Positions 1-8,343 of a stretch of DNA of 64,000 bases are shown piece after piece; within the stretch, counting starts at the first letter, position 1; each line of letters begins with the position of its first letter. The notes below the pieces were generated by a model that worked only from the letters and a program-made list of their open reading frames with translations, was not told where the DNA came from and made no database searches. Made by a program: the position numbers and the translations under genes. The DNA comes from Kineothrix sp. MB12-C1 (GTDB lineage Bacteria > Bacillota > Clostridia > Lachnospirales > Lachnospiraceae): assembly GCF_030863805.1 (NCBI RefSeq), contig NZ_CP132957.1, positions 2,294,001-2,358,000 on the forward strand. The letters are read 5' to 3'.

Positions 1-167
1 TTTTACCGGGCTATGAGGCTGCAGACAGGGATACGAAAGAAAAGCTGACGTCAATATTGGAAAAAGAAATTGGCGACGTATTCATGGAGGTGCTCGAGGA
101 TGCCGGAGTATATAAGCGGACGGAAGAAGGGCAAAATGCCTTCGACCGATTTATGAAGATATTATAA
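1..167 (+). CDS. C-terminal end of an unidentified protein (5' end outside window)
   Basis: An open frame runs in from the left edge (codons in phase with position 3) and stops with TAA at 165-167, giving about 54 residues. The peptide is charged and helical-looking (KEKLTSILEKEIGDVFMEVL, then EDAGVYKRTEEGQNAFDRFM) and ends in KIL. I do not recognise the family. It is followed 9 bases later by a hairpin that probably ends its transcript, so it looks like the last gene of an operon lying to the left. Without the N-terminus no function can be given. Confidence 0.6.
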   Translation, partial: LPGYEAADRDTKEKLTSILEKEIGDVFMEVLEDAGVYKRTEEGQNAFDRFMKIL

Positions 168-175
168 AATATAAG

Positions 176-222
176 AATATTGGTAACTGTTCAGCACCTT
201 TACAGTTACCAATATTTTTATT
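176..222 (+). terminator. Strong hairpin with T-rich tail after the partial gene
   Basis: AATATTGGTAACTGT (176-190) pairs perfectly with ACAGTTACCAATATT (202-216) across an 11-base loop, followed by TTTTATTT. It works as a rho-independent terminator for the upstream gene. Its inner part (GTAACTGTTCAG) also belongs to the dispersed palindromic repeat family of this window. Confidence 0.75.
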
Positions 223-296
223 TAAACCGGCGGGAAATTTTTCTGTCGCTTTATTTTTCAAGTTGTCTTCAGGAAGACGGTAGGCTGAATAGTAAC
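183..296. repeat. Long-form copy of the dispersed palindromic repeat (114 bp)
   Basis: The left arm GTAACTGTTCAGC (183-195) and right arm GGCTGAATAGTAAC (283-296) are imperfect inverted copies. The last 33 bases (TTGT.TTC.GGAAG..TAGGCTGAATAGTAAC) resemble the end of the copy at 17043-17167 closely. It has no coding potential and looks like a MITE- or REP-like element between the partial gene and the XRE gene. Confidence 0.5.
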
Positions 297-301
297 GTAT
301 T

Positions 302-652
302 TTACAGAATGTAGCCTTCAGATAGAACAATGCCTCTCAGAAAGTGCTCAATATGTCGGCGTTGGCTGGAAGAAAGCCTTTGCAGGGCATATATATAGGA
401 ATCATATCTTTTTATGCTGCGGATATGGTTTGAAAGCAGAATATCAGCAGAATCTCGGTATTCGGATAAATATAAAATATAGTCGGTAGATACTTTGAAG
501 ATATCGGATAAATTGATAAGCAAATCGGCGCTTGGCACGCTGATTCCGCATTCGATTTTACTTAAGGACGCCTGTGTGGCACCTATGTGATTCGCCAGAA
601 AATCCTGAGTAAAATGCTGCTCCATCCTTAGTTGTTTAATTCTTGTTTTCAT
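302..652 (-). CDS. XRE-family helix-turn-helix transcriptional regulator
   Basis: A 116-residue protein whose first 65 residues form a classical Cro/C1 (XRE) helix-turn-helix: IKQLRMEQHFTQDFLANHIG is helices 1-2 and ATQASLSKIECGISVPSADL is the recognition helix and following turn. The remaining 50 residues have no recognised domain and probably serve dimerisation. It is transcribed divergently from the radical SAM gene at 801, so it may regulate itself and that neighbour. The spacer between them is AT-rich and includes a run TTATAATAATATATTATAT. A repeat arm ends 6 bases beyond its stop codon. The family call is sure; the target is unknown. Confidence 0.85.
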   Translation of the reverse strand: MKTRIKQLRMEQHFTQDFLANHIGATQASLSKIECGISVPSADLLINLSDIFKVSTDYILYLSEYRDSADILLSNHIRSIKRYDSYIYALQRLSSSQRRHIEHFLRGIVLSEGYIL

Positions 653-800
653 TTGTAAAACCCCCTGTGATTATAATAATATATTATATTCGCCAGAAAA
701 ATCCCTACTTATACGATATTTCATAGGGGTAATATTATTCAAGGTAAACCTATGACATAAAACAAATATATGTGATATACTTTTTTCAGGAGATGATGAC

Positions 801-2561
801 GTGAAATTTTTATTAACAGCATTAAATGCAAAATATATTCATTCCAATCCGGCAATATATAGTCTTCGTGCTTACGCAGGAAAAGAATATGAAGAGCATA
901 TTGCCATAGCGGAATATACCATTAATCATAGAGTGGAGAACATCCTGGCGGATATATATAAAAGCAGTCCGGATGTAATCGGCTTCTCTTGTTATATATG
1001 GAACTTCGGAATGATTCGTGAGATCATCACGGAGCTTCGAAAAATCCTTCCGTCAGTACCCATTTGGTTAGGTGGGCCGGAAGTATCCTATGATGCGGAG
1101 AAACTAATAGAGGAATGTCCGGCAGTCACAGGGATAATGGTAGGAGAGGGGGAGAAGACCTTCCTTGAACTCCTGCAATACTATATAGAAAATACAGGAA
1201 GTTCAGGGGAACAAAAGCTTGCGGAAATAGCAGGTATTGTATTTCGCGGCATGGATCATATCGTTACAACAAGGGAACGAGCGCCGATGGATATGAGTAC
1301 ACTGCCATTTTTATATGAGAATCTGGAGGATTTCAAGAATAGGATTATTTATTATGAAACAAGCAGAGGCTGCCCTTACCGCTGCAGCTATTGTCTTTCA
1401 TCTGTTGATAAGAAAGTGCGTTTAAGGAATGCAGAAATCGTAAAGAGGGAGCTGCAATTCTTTCTCGATCGCCGTGTAACACAGGTGAAGTTCGTGGATC
1501 GTACTTTCAACTGCAATCATGGACATGCTATGGCAATTTGGCAGTATATTCATGAGCATGATAACCAAGTGACTAATTTTCACTTTGAGATCGCAGCAGA
1601 AATTATAAAAGAAGAGGAACTTTTGCTTCTCTCCCGTATGCGGCCGGGGTTGGTGCAATTGGAAATCGGGGTGCAGTCAACCAATCCTCAGACCCTTAAG
1701 GCAATTGACCGTTTTATGGATATGGACAAATTAAGAAGTATCGTATCCAGAATCCATGAGGGAAAGAATGTGCATATGCATCTGGATTTGATTGCAGGGC
1801 TTCCTTATGAGGATTATAATAGCTTCGGGCGTTCTTTTGATGAGGTATATGCCATGAGGCCTCATCAGTTGCAGCTGGGATTTCTGAAGGTCTTAAAAGG
1901 CTCTCCCATGTATGCAAGAGCTGGAAGTTATGGAATAAATTACACAGATGCACCTCCTTATGAAGTGTTATACTCGAAGTGGCTGCCTTATGACAAGATA
2001 TGTGAGCTGAAACGAATCGAAGAGATGACAGAGCTATACTATAACAGCAATCAGTTCACACATACCCTGCCTGTACTTGAGAAGGCTTTTGAAAGCCCCT
2101 TTTCTATGTATGAGAAGCTGGCGATGTATTATGAGGAAAAGGGATATTTCGTCAATAGCCCGTCGCGGATATACCGTTATGAGGTGTTGCTTGGATTCGC
2201 GTGCTTTTATGATAAGGATAAGGAAGAGCTTTACAGGGAGTTGTTAACCTATGATATTTACTTAAGGGAGAATATGAAGAGCCGTCCGGCTTTTGCAAAA
2301 GATATGAAAGAAGCGAAAGCAGAAGCTCAGAGTTTCTATAAAAGTGAAGAACAAGTACGTAAGTTGCTTCCGGCATATGAGGAGTATCAGCTCAGGCAGA
2401 TTGCGAAGATGACTCATATGGAAGTATTCAGCTATCCGGTATGGGAAGAGGAAGCCGATAAAAGAATGATAAGGGCGGGAAATGCGAGGGCAATATTATT
2501 CGATTATAGACAGAGGAGCCCTTTGACGAATGAGGCAAGCGTGCTTCTTATCTCCGGCTAA
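801..2561 (+). CDS. B12-binding domain radical SAM protein (DUF4080 type)
   Basis: A 586-residue cytosolic protein. Residues 1-150 form a cobalamin-binding-like Rossmann domain (MKFLLTALNAKYIHSNPAIY at the start, a WLGGPEVS segment near 89-96). The radical SAM domain follows, with its [4Fe-4S] motif C191-x3-C195-x2-C198 in SRGCPYRCSYCLSS. The ~200-residue C-terminal part (YEVLYSKWLPYDKICELKRI onward) matches the DUF4080 extension. Such proteins bind cobalamin and S-adenosylmethionine and are thought to modify an unknown substrate by radical chemistry. Length and domain order are normal for the family. It stands alone on its strand, divergent from the XRE regulator, with a near-consensus TATACT at 775-780. 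The substrate is unknown. Confidence 0.88.
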   Translation: MKFLLTALNAKYIHSNPAIYSLRAYAGKEYEEHIAIAEYTINHRVENILADIYKSSPDVIGFSCYIWNFGMIREIITELRKILPSVPIWLGGPEVSYDAEKLIEECPAVTGIMVGEGEKTFLELLQYYIENTGSSGEQKLAEIAGIVFRGMDHIVTTRERAPMDMSTLPFLYENLEDFKNRIIYYETSRGCPYRCSYCLSSVDKKVRLRNAEIVKRELQFFLDRRVTQVKFVDRTFNCNHGHAMAIWQYIHEHDNQVTNFHFEIAAEIIKEEELLLLSRMRPGLVQLEIGVQSTNPQTLKAIDRFMDMDKLRSIVSRIHEGKNVHMHLDLIAGLPYEDYNSFGRSFDEVYAMRPHQLQLGFLKVLKGSPMYARAGSYGINYTDAPPYEVLYSKWLPYDKICELKRIEEMTELYYNSNQFTHTLPVLEKAFESPFSMYEKLAMYYEEKGYFVNSPSRIYRYEVLLGFACFYDKDKEELYRELLTYDIYLRENMKSRPAFAKDMKEAKAEAQSFYKSEEQVRKLLPAYEEYQLRQIAKMTHMEVFSYPVWEEEADKRMIRAGNARAILFDYRQRSPLTNEASVLLISG

Positions 2562-2617
2562 AGGGGAAAGTGGTATGAATACATTAATGATAAAAAGGAT
2601 AAAAGGAGTATGAGATT

Positions 2618-3505
2618 ATGGTTGTTGATATGATAAGGGGATTTTGCATGGCACTTGCTGATAGTGTTCCGGGGGTAAGTGGTGGAACTATCGCTTTCTT
2701 AATGGGATTTTTTGATAAGTTTATTAATTCCCTAAATTATCTCATGAAAGGTACAAAGGAAGAAAGAATAAAATCTATAAAGTTTTTGTCCAAATTACTT
2801 TTGGGTTGGATTATTGGTATGGGATTATCCGTTACTATTTTATCTAATTTTTTTGAAACGGGAATTTATAAGATGAGTTCCTTGTTTTTAGGATTCATTT
2901 TCTCTGCTATTCCAATAATAATTGCAGAGGAAAAGGTAAGTATGAAAGGAAAGTATAAAAATATTATTTGGGGAGTATTTGGAATTCTTATTGTTATTTT
3001 ATTATCTTCCTTAAAGGTAGGCAGTAACATAGACGTAAGTAATTTGAATATTGGCATGATTTTATATATTTTTGTGGCAGGAATGCTTGCAATTTCGGCA
3101 ATGGTACTCCCGGGGATTTCGGGCTCTACTCTATTACTTGCGTTTGGTATATATATTCCGATTATTAATGGTATTAAAGATTTTCTTCATTTTGATTTTA
3201 GTAGCTTTTGGCTATTATTTATTTTTGGATTAGGAATTTTATTTGGAATATTTTCTTCACTAAGAGGGATAAAGAAGTTACTGGACCGTTATAGAAGTGC
3301 AACTGTTTATGCGATTATCGGAATGATGATTGGTTCTTTATATGCCATCGTAATCGGACCTACTACCCTTAAAGTACCACAAGAAGTTATGAGCATTCAT
3401 ACATTTAATATCGTATACTTTATTCTTGGAATTTTAATTGTATTTGGGCTTCAGAAAATGAAAGAATTACCTTTTTATAAGAGAGAAATGGAAAAGGATG
3501 AATGA
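2618..3505 (+). CDS. DUF368 membrane protein, probable undecaprenyl-phosphate transporter (PopT family)
   Basis: A 295-residue polytopic membrane protein with about eight to nine hydrophobic segments. It has the family's internal two-fold repeat: PGVSG at residues 18-22 in the first half and PGISG at 165-169 in the second, each at the start of a membrane segment. DUF368 proteins have been linked to recycling undecaprenyl phosphate across the membrane for cell-wall synthesis (PopT), alongside DedA-family UptA. Assignment to that role is inferred from family membership. A good ribosome binding site (AAAGGAG) precedes ATG 2618. The gene is noticeably more AT-rich than its neighbours, which may reflect transfer or just membrane codon use. 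Confidence 0.85.
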   Translation: MVVDMIRGFCMALADSVPGVSGGTIAFLMGFFDKFINSLNYLMKGTKEERIKSIKFLSKLLLGWIIGMGLSVTILSNFFETGIYKMSSLFLGFIFSAIPIIIAEEKVSMKGKYKNIIWGVFGILIVILLSSLKVGSNIDVSNLNIGMILYIFVAGMLAISAMVLPGISGSTLLLAFGIYIPIINGIKDFLHFDFSSFWLLFIFGLGILFGIFSSLRGIKKLLDRYRSATVYAIIGMMIGSLYAIVIGPTTLKVPQEVMSIHTFNIVYFILGILIVFGLQKMKELPFYKREMEKDE

Positions 3506-3586
3506 TTATATTCCTAATGTGAGCCTTTAACAGAGATAATATCGAGAAGTTCTTTTTAAGAATTTGAAAGGAGTATACTTACATTT

Positions 3587-4237
3587 ATGACGAAGAAGAT
3601 AAAAGCAATCTTGGATTTGCTGGATGAAAGATATGGGACGGATTTCCGATGTTTTCTTAACCATGAAAATGCGTGGCAGCTTCTGACAGCTACGATTCTG
3701 AGTGCTCAATGTACAGATGCGAGGGTCAATATTGTAACGGAAGATCTGTTTCGGAAATACCCGAATGCAGAGGCTATGGCTAATGCGAATTTGAAGGAGT
3801 TGGAAAAGGATATTCATTCGACCGGATTTTATCGCAATAAGGCGAAAAACCTTATTGCATGTAACAAGGAGCTGGTGGAACGGTTCGGCGGGGAGGTACC
3901 CCGCTCTTTGGAAGACCTTACTTCTTTGGCGGGAGTGGGCCGTAAGACAGCGAATGTAATCAGAGGAAATATATATAATGAGCCGAGTATTGTTGTGGAT
4001 ACTCATGTGAAAAGGATTTCCAAAAAGTTAGGAGTGACGAAAGAGGACGATCCTGTAAAAGTGGAAATGGACTTGATGAAAGCTCTGCCGAAGGAGCATT
4101 GGATTCTGTGGAATATTCAGATTATCACGTTAGGAAGGGAAATTTGCAAAGCCCCCACACCAAAATGTGAAATATGTTTCTTACAGGAGCATTGCGATGA
4201 TTACATCAAACGGAACAGAAGAAAGCGTGAAAAATAG
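3587..4237 (+). CDS. nth: Endonuclease III (base-excision repair DNA glycosylase / AP lyase)
   Basis: A 216-residue helix-hairpin-helix glycosylase that removes oxidised pyrimidines and nicks the abasic site. Residues 113-128 (LAGVGRKTANVIRG) are the HhH motif carrying catalytic Lys120. Catalytic Asp138 lies in VVDTHVKRIS. The C-terminal [4Fe-4S] loop has Cys187, Cys194, Cys197 and Cys203 (spacing 6-2-5), the same spacing as E. coli Nth. Length is normal. It precedes a DEDDh exonuclease on the same strand, a plausible small DNA-repair unit. Active-site residues are all intact. Confidence 0.96.
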   Translation: MTKKIKAILDLLDERYGTDFRCFLNHENAWQLLTATILSAQCTDARVNIVTEDLFRKYPNAEAMANANLKELEKDIHSTGFYRNKAKNLIACNKELVERFGGEVPRSLEDLTSLAGVGRKTANVIRGNIYNEPSIVVDTHVKRISKKLGVTKEDDPVKVEMDLMKALPKEHWILWNIQIITLGREICKAPTPKCEICFLQEHCDDYIKRNRRKREK

Positions 4238-4292
4238 ATTTTCATTCCCCTTGATTTGTACGTGTACCAAAGGACGCAGATGGGAGCCATGC

Positions 4293-4994
4293 ATGAAGGA
4301 TAATTATGTAGCCCTCGATTTAGAGACAACAGGGCTTCGCCCTAAATACGATAGAATTATAGAGATAGGAGCGGTGAGAGTGCGGGAGGGTAAGGTAGTG
4401 GATACTTTCCGGAGCTTCGTGAATCCCGGACGCACATTAGACCCCGCTATATGTGAGCTTACAGGTATTACAGAACAAATGCTTGTGGATGCGCCGCAGT
4501 CCGAAGTGGCGGTGGCGGCTCTTTTAGAGTTTATCGGTACGGATATCCTTTTAGGACACCGGATTTTATTCGATTATTCCTTTGTAAAGCGGGCGGCCCA
4601 GTATCAGAAGCTTTCTTTTGAGAAAGAGGGGATTGACACGTTGAAGCTGTCCAGAAAGTTTCTTCCGGACTTGGAGAGTAGGAGACTCCCGGCACTGTGC
4701 AGCCATTATGGTATTGCGCATACAGCTCACAGAGCTTTGGATGATGCGAGGGCAGCATCCGATTTATATTTGAAGTTGGCAGAGCTTTTTTACGATGGCA
4801 GTGAGGAAGATTTCAAGCCGCAGCCTTTGGTATATCGGGTAAAAAAAGAGACTCCGATAACGAAGCCTCAAAAAGAGCGGTTATATAAATTGTTGGACAA
4901 GCATAAAATTAATAAGGACTATAATGTTGAAATGCTCACAAGAAATGAAGCGAGCCGCATTACCGATCAAATTCTTGCAAAATACGGACGATAA
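4293..4994 (+). CDS. DEDDh 3'-5' exonuclease (DNA polymerase III epsilon-like)
   Basis: A 233-residue nuclease. Motif ExoI is VALDLETTGL with the metal-binding DxE pair (Asp9, Glu11), followed by the typical IIEIGAVRV strand. ExoIII is the HRALDDARAASDLYLKL segment with the His and Asp. The frame is open upstream to 4167, but ATG 4293 is preferred. It has GGGAG six bases upstream, and starting there gives the canonical N-terminus instead of overlapping nth. The C-terminal ~60 residues contain a short conserved tail (TKPQKERLYKLLDKHKI). It probably trims DNA ends in repair or proofreading. Its last 35 bases overlap the end of the convergent gene at 4960. Confidence 0.85.
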   Translation: MKDNYVALDLETTGLRPKYDRIIEIGAVRVREGKVVDTFRSFVNPGRTLDPAICELTGITEQMLVDAPQSEVAVAALLEFIGTDILLGHRILFDYSFVKRAAQYQKLSFEKEGIDTLKLSRKFLPDLESRRLPALCSHYGIAHTAHRALDDARAASDLYLKLAELFYDGSEEDFKPQPLVYRVKKETPITKPQKERLYKLLDKHKINKDYNVEMLTRNEASRITDQILAKYGR

Positions 4995-5568
4995 TATCCT
5001 TGGAACCGGATGTAAGTGCCAGTGCCTTTTGAATCAGTTCTGAAATTTTATCGGGTTGGCCTTCTTCCATATAAATAGATGCGAGCAAGCGGTAAGTGCC
5101 GCTTACATCCGTACCGGTAGATACGGCGAATTCAAGAACAGTCTTCGCGTCCTGTGTATATCCTGCTTCATAAAGGTGAAAAGCCCATCGTTGCAAGGTG
5201 GATACAAGGTTTGTATACCGTTCATCATATTGCATGAGAAGTGTGATGTTAGGAGCACCATAAGCGAGCTTTAAATCCGTATTGCTGATTCCCGAGAAGT
5301 TTACGATGGGAGAATCGGCAAGGGCGAAGAGTGTATCGTGATAATCTGTAATTTTTTCATCCTCGGCAAGAGTAAGCATCGGAAGGGAATCAAAAGGAAT
5401 CTTAATGTAGTCCAGGTTATCCAGTGATTTGCGCCGCGTCCTATTGGCCTCGGCTTCTTTCGCCCAGAAGGAAGTATCTGCCGTTTCACTGCGTTTTCGA
5501 TTCTTAGAGATTTCATAGGTGAGCCATATAATGAATATGATAAAACTTGCCAAAAAAGGTATTTTCAT
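4960..5568 (-). CDS. Membrane-anchored TPR-like protein of unknown function
   Basis: A 202-residue protein with one N-terminal membrane segment (FLASFIIFIIWLTY, residues 5-18) and a charged linker. The C-terminal half reads as tetratricopeptide-like helices: LQRWAFHLYEAGYTQDAKTV, YRLLASIYMEEGQPDKISEL and IQKALALTSGSKDIIVRIL. TPR repeats normally mediate protein contacts, so it is likely a membrane-tethered scaffold. No enzyme motif is seen. It is convergent with the exonuclease gene and overlaps its 3' end by 35 bases, so the two mRNAs are complementary there. A small membrane peptide gene lies head-to-head upstream at 5603. Confidence 0.65.
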   Translation of the reverse strand: MKIPFLASFIIFIIWLTYEISKNRKRSETADTSFWAKEAEANRTRRKSLDNLDYIKIPFDSLPMLTLAEDEKITDYHDTLFALADSPIVNFSGISNTDLKLAYGAPNITLLMQYDERYTNLVSTLQRWAFHLYEAGYTQDAKTVLEFAVSTGTDVSGTYRLLASIYMEEGQPDKISELIQKALALTSGSKDIIVRILQEFDR

Positions 5569-5602
5569 ATATAATATCCTTTCAAAGATAGGAGGTTACG
5601 CC

Positions 5603-5710
5603 ATGTTTAATATGCACAATAACAAGACGAGAAAGATAGTTTCATCTGTGATTATTTTAATTATAGTAGTTGCAATGATATTACCAACTTTATCATATTT
5701 TATTTTTTAA
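5603..5710 (+). CDS. 35-residue single-span membrane peptide
   Basis: ATG 5603 is preceded by a near-perfect AGGAGGT (5590-5596) and starts a 35-codon frame. The peptide has a basic N-terminus (FNMHNNKTRKIVS) and one membrane span (VIILIIVVAMILPTLSYFIF). The frame is open further upstream to 5519, but only this start has a good ribosome binding site. Small membrane peptides of this shape next to a TPR protein occur in related Firmicutes as far as I recall. The function is unknown. It is divergent from the TPR gene and precedes the VanW gene by 66 bases. Confidence 0.6.
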   Translation: MFNMHNNKTRKIVSSVIILIIVVAMILPTLSYFIF

Positions 5711-5776
5711 CACAATCAATATAAGGATTTTTAACTGTTTAATTTAGGTCCGCTGAGGCGGATACGAGGTATAATT

Positions 5777-7279
5777 ATGAATAAATGGAGAAGAAAGCTG
5801 ATAATTGCAGCGGCTTTTTTCATATTTGCCGTAATGCAAGCGGGATATCCGGTGCAGGCAAAGGCCGGTAATACGGTTGAAGACGGGATTTATGTGGGAC
5901 AGATAGATGTCTCGGGGAAGTCGGCTGCGGAAGCAAAACAGGCAATTGAAGCATATGTAGAAGAGTTGAAACAAGTGCCGATTACGTTGAAGGCAGTGGG
6001 AGATAACGAAGTAGCAGTATCGGTTGGAGAATTGGGTCTTGCATGGGTGAATCCTGAAGTGGTAGAGGATGCTGTCTGCTATGGCAAAAAAGGCAATGTA
6101 GTACAGCGTTATAAAGCGTTGCAGGATTTGCGTCATGAAAACAAGGTCTTTGAACTGAAATATGATTTGGATAAAGAATTAATTCGAATGATTCTGAGTG
6201 AACAGTGCAGCCAGTTCAATGTAGAGGCGGTGGATGCCGTCCTAACCAGAACGGGTGAAGAGTTCTCTATTATACAAGGACAGACCGGTCAAGTAGTGGA
6301 TGAAGATGCTTCTGTGCAGAGAATCTATGATTATCTTTTGAGCAATTGGAATTATGAACCGGTTCAGCTTGAGCTTGCAGTAATCGTGGATGAGCCAAAG
6401 GGGAATGCAGAGGAATTAGCAAAGGTAAAGGATGTTCTGGGAACGTTCAGTACCAGCTTTTCTACCTCCGGTCATGCCAGAAGTGAGAATGTAACAAACG
6501 GATGTGAACTGATATCGGGCGTTACAGTATATCCGGGAGAAGAGTTTTCCATGTATAAAGAAGTGGCACCATTTACAGAGTCCAACGGCTATTACATGGC
6601 AGGTTCTTATTTGAACGGTCAGGTAGTGGACAGTCTGGGAGGCGGCATTTGTCAGGTATCTACCACTTTATATAATGCAGTATTGCTGGCAGAGCTGGAT
6701 GTGACAGAGCGTCACAACCATTCCATGATTGTAAGTTATGTGGATCCTTCGGCAGATGCTGCAATCGCAGAGTCAGCAGGAAAGGACTTCCGCTTTGTGA
6801 ACAATACCGGATATCCTATTTATATCGAGGGCAGAACGGTCGATAAGGTTATTACGTTTACGATTTATGGTGTGGAAACGAGGAATCACCAGGTTTCTTA
6901 TGAGAGTGAAGTACTTTCGGTAACGAAACCGGAATCGGAAGTAATCCATACGGATCCTGCTATGCCGCTTGGACAGGTGATAACACAGTCGGCTCATATT
7001 GGATATAAAGCGAAGCTTTGGAAGGTAATTACGGAGAATGGCGTGGAAATAAGCCGTGAAGAAGTGAACAGCAGCAGCTATAAGATGGTACCCCGTACTG
7101 CGACGGTAGGGGTATCCACGAATGATGTGAATGCATATAATGAGATGCTGGCAGCAGTATCTACCAATAATATAGACCATGTAAAGAATGTAGCGGCAGC
7201 GCTGGCTCAATATGCAACACCCGATGCACCACCTGTAGAAGAACAGCAGATAGAACCGGTGGAACAGCCGGCAGAATAG
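5777..7279 (+). CDS. Exported VanW-family protein with putative peptidoglycan-binding domain
   Basis: A 500-residue exported protein. Residues 1-29 are a signal peptide (basic start, hydrophobic core LIIAAAFFIFAVMQAGY, cleavage near VQAKAG). Residues ~40-220 resemble the PG_binding_4 fold that precedes VanW domains (DGIYVGQIDVSGKSAAEAKQ). The VanW domain spans roughly 220-350, with GGGICQVSTTLYNAVLLAEL at ~288-307. A proline/glutamate-rich tail ends the protein. VanW proteins are cell-envelope proteins of unknown enzymatic role, originally named from vancomycin-resistance clusters; presence here does not imply resistance. The gene is followed after 10 bases by an AIR-synthase-like gene, suggesting co-transcription. 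Confidence 0.87.
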   Translation: MNKWRRKLIIAAAFFIFAVMQAGYPVQAKAGNTVEDGIYVGQIDVSGKSAAEAKQAIEAYVEELKQVPITLKAVGDNEVAVSVGELGLAWVNPEVVEDAVCYGKKGNVVQRYKALQDLRHENKVFELKYDLDKELIRMILSEQCSQFNVEAVDAVLTRTGEEFSIIQGQTGQVVDEDASVQRIYDYLLSNWNYEPVQLELAVIVDEPKGNAEELAKVKDVLGTFSTSFSTSGHARSENVTNGCELISGVTVYPGEEFSMYKEVAPFTESNGYYMAGSYLNGQVVDSLGGGICQVSTTLYNAVLLAELDVTERHNHSMIVSYVDPSADAAIAESAGKDFRFVNNTGYPIYIEGRTVDKVITFTIYGVETRNHQVSYESEVLSVTKPESEVIHTDPAMPLGQVITQSAHIGYKAKLWKVITENGVEISREEVNSSSYKMVPRTATVGVSTNDVNAYNEMLAAVSTNNIDHVKNVAAALAQYATPDAPPVEEQQIEPVEQPAE

Positions 7280-7289
7280 GTAGATAATA

Positions 7290-8282
7290 ATGAAGACAGG
7301 GAAGATACCGGAGAACGTTCTGAAACGTTCTGTCTTAAAACAGATAAAAACAAAAAGAGATGAAGTAGTAATTGGCGCAGGGATAGGGGAAAACTGCGCC
7401 ATTTTATCTTTTGAAGAAGATTGCCTGATGGCAACTACTCTTGCTTGTACGGCGAGAACCGGAAAGGGTGGGGTATATTCGGGCCTTTATCATGTGATCA
7501 ATCAATTGGCCGCATCAGGGGCAATGCCTGTTGCAATAACGCTATCGGCATTGTTGCCTACGGATACGGAAGAAGCTGCCATAAAGGAGATAATGCTTCA
7601 TCTGGAAGAGGAATGCAGAACATTGAACGTACAGATTACCGGCGCTCGAATAGAAATCACCGATGCGGTAGTAAGGCCGGTATATACTCTGTCCGGTACC
7701 GGTAAGCTAAGAAGAGAGGAAATATCGTCCATTCGTAAGATAAGGCCCGGTCAGGACGTAGTTGTGAGTAAATGGATAGGGTTGGAAGGTACTGCGCTAA
7801 TAGCTAAGGAAAAGGGAGAGGAGCTTCTTCAAAGATACCCTCTTCGTCTGGTGGAGGAGGCGCAACGCTTCGATAATCTTTTGTCACTCGTTACAGAGGC
7901 TGCCACCGCCATTAAGTCCGGCGTTCGTGCGATGCACTGCGCTTCGGAGGGCGGGATATTCGGAGCTCTTTGGGAGATGGCAGAAGGCGCAGGCGTTGGA
8001 CTGGAAGTTGATTTGAAGAAGCTGCCGGTAAGGCAGGAGACGATAGAGGTATGTGAATTCTTCGAGATAAGTCCTTATGAGCTGTTATCGGGCGGCTGCC
8101 TTATTATGGTAACTGACAATGGTCATGACTTGGTAAGGGCATTGGAGCAGAATCAGGTTCCGGCTTCTATCATTGGAAAGACGACGGAAGGTAATGACAG
8201 AGTTGTCACAAATGATGAGGAAAAAAGATACCTGGAACCATCCAGATCAGAGGAGCTATATAAGGTTATCGGTAGGGTGTAG
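7290..8282 (+). CDS. AIR synthase-related (PurM/HypE/ThiL-fold) protein
   Basis: A 330-residue protein of the PurM-like ATP-binding superfamily. The N-terminal part carries a GAGIGENCAIL segment followed by a TGKGGVYSGLYHVINQLAAS helix, as in HypE/AIR-synthase relatives. The C-terminal PurM_C-like domain includes GGIFGALWEMAEGAGVGLEV and PYELLSGGCLIMV. Family members make or use a phosphorylated or carbamoylated intermediate. The substrate here is unknown and no hydrogenase genes are nearby. It starts an apparent operon with an Lrp-type regulator and an aminotransferase, so a role in amino-acid or cofactor metabolism is possible. Confidence 0.75.
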   Translation: MKTGKIPENVLKRSVLKQIKTKRDEVVIGAGIGENCAILSFEEDCLMATTLACTARTGKGGVYSGLYHVINQLAASGAMPVAITLSALLPTDTEEAAIKEIMLHLEEECRTLNVQITGARIEITDAVVRPVYTLSGTGKLRREEISSIRKIRPGQDVVVSKWIGLEGTALIAKEKGEELLQRYPLRLVEEAQRFDNLLSLVTEAATAIKSGVRAMHCASEGGIFGALWEMAEGAGVGLEVDLKKLPVRQETIEVCEFFEISPYELLSGGCLIMVTDNGHDLVRALEQNQVPASIIGKTTEGNDRVVTNDEEKRYLEPSRSEELYKVIGRV

Positions 8283-8343
8283 AGGTAAAATTGAGGGTAT
8301 TGAACAATTGCGTAAAATTGCCCCAAGGCAGAATGGAGACGAA

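Noticed and set aside
3527-4006. 159-codon minus-strand frame over nth
   Set aside because: It lies entirely antisense to the conserved nth coding region, has no ribosome binding site and its translation has no protein-like pattern.
5777-7279. VanW protein as a vancomycin-resistance locus
   Set aside because: VanW-family proteins are common in clostridia, and no vanA/H/X-type ligase or dehydrogenase genes are adjacent.
6773-7434. Minus-strand frames over the VanW and AIR-synthase-like genes
   Set aside because: Cys/Ile/Tyr-rich shadow translations without initiation signals.
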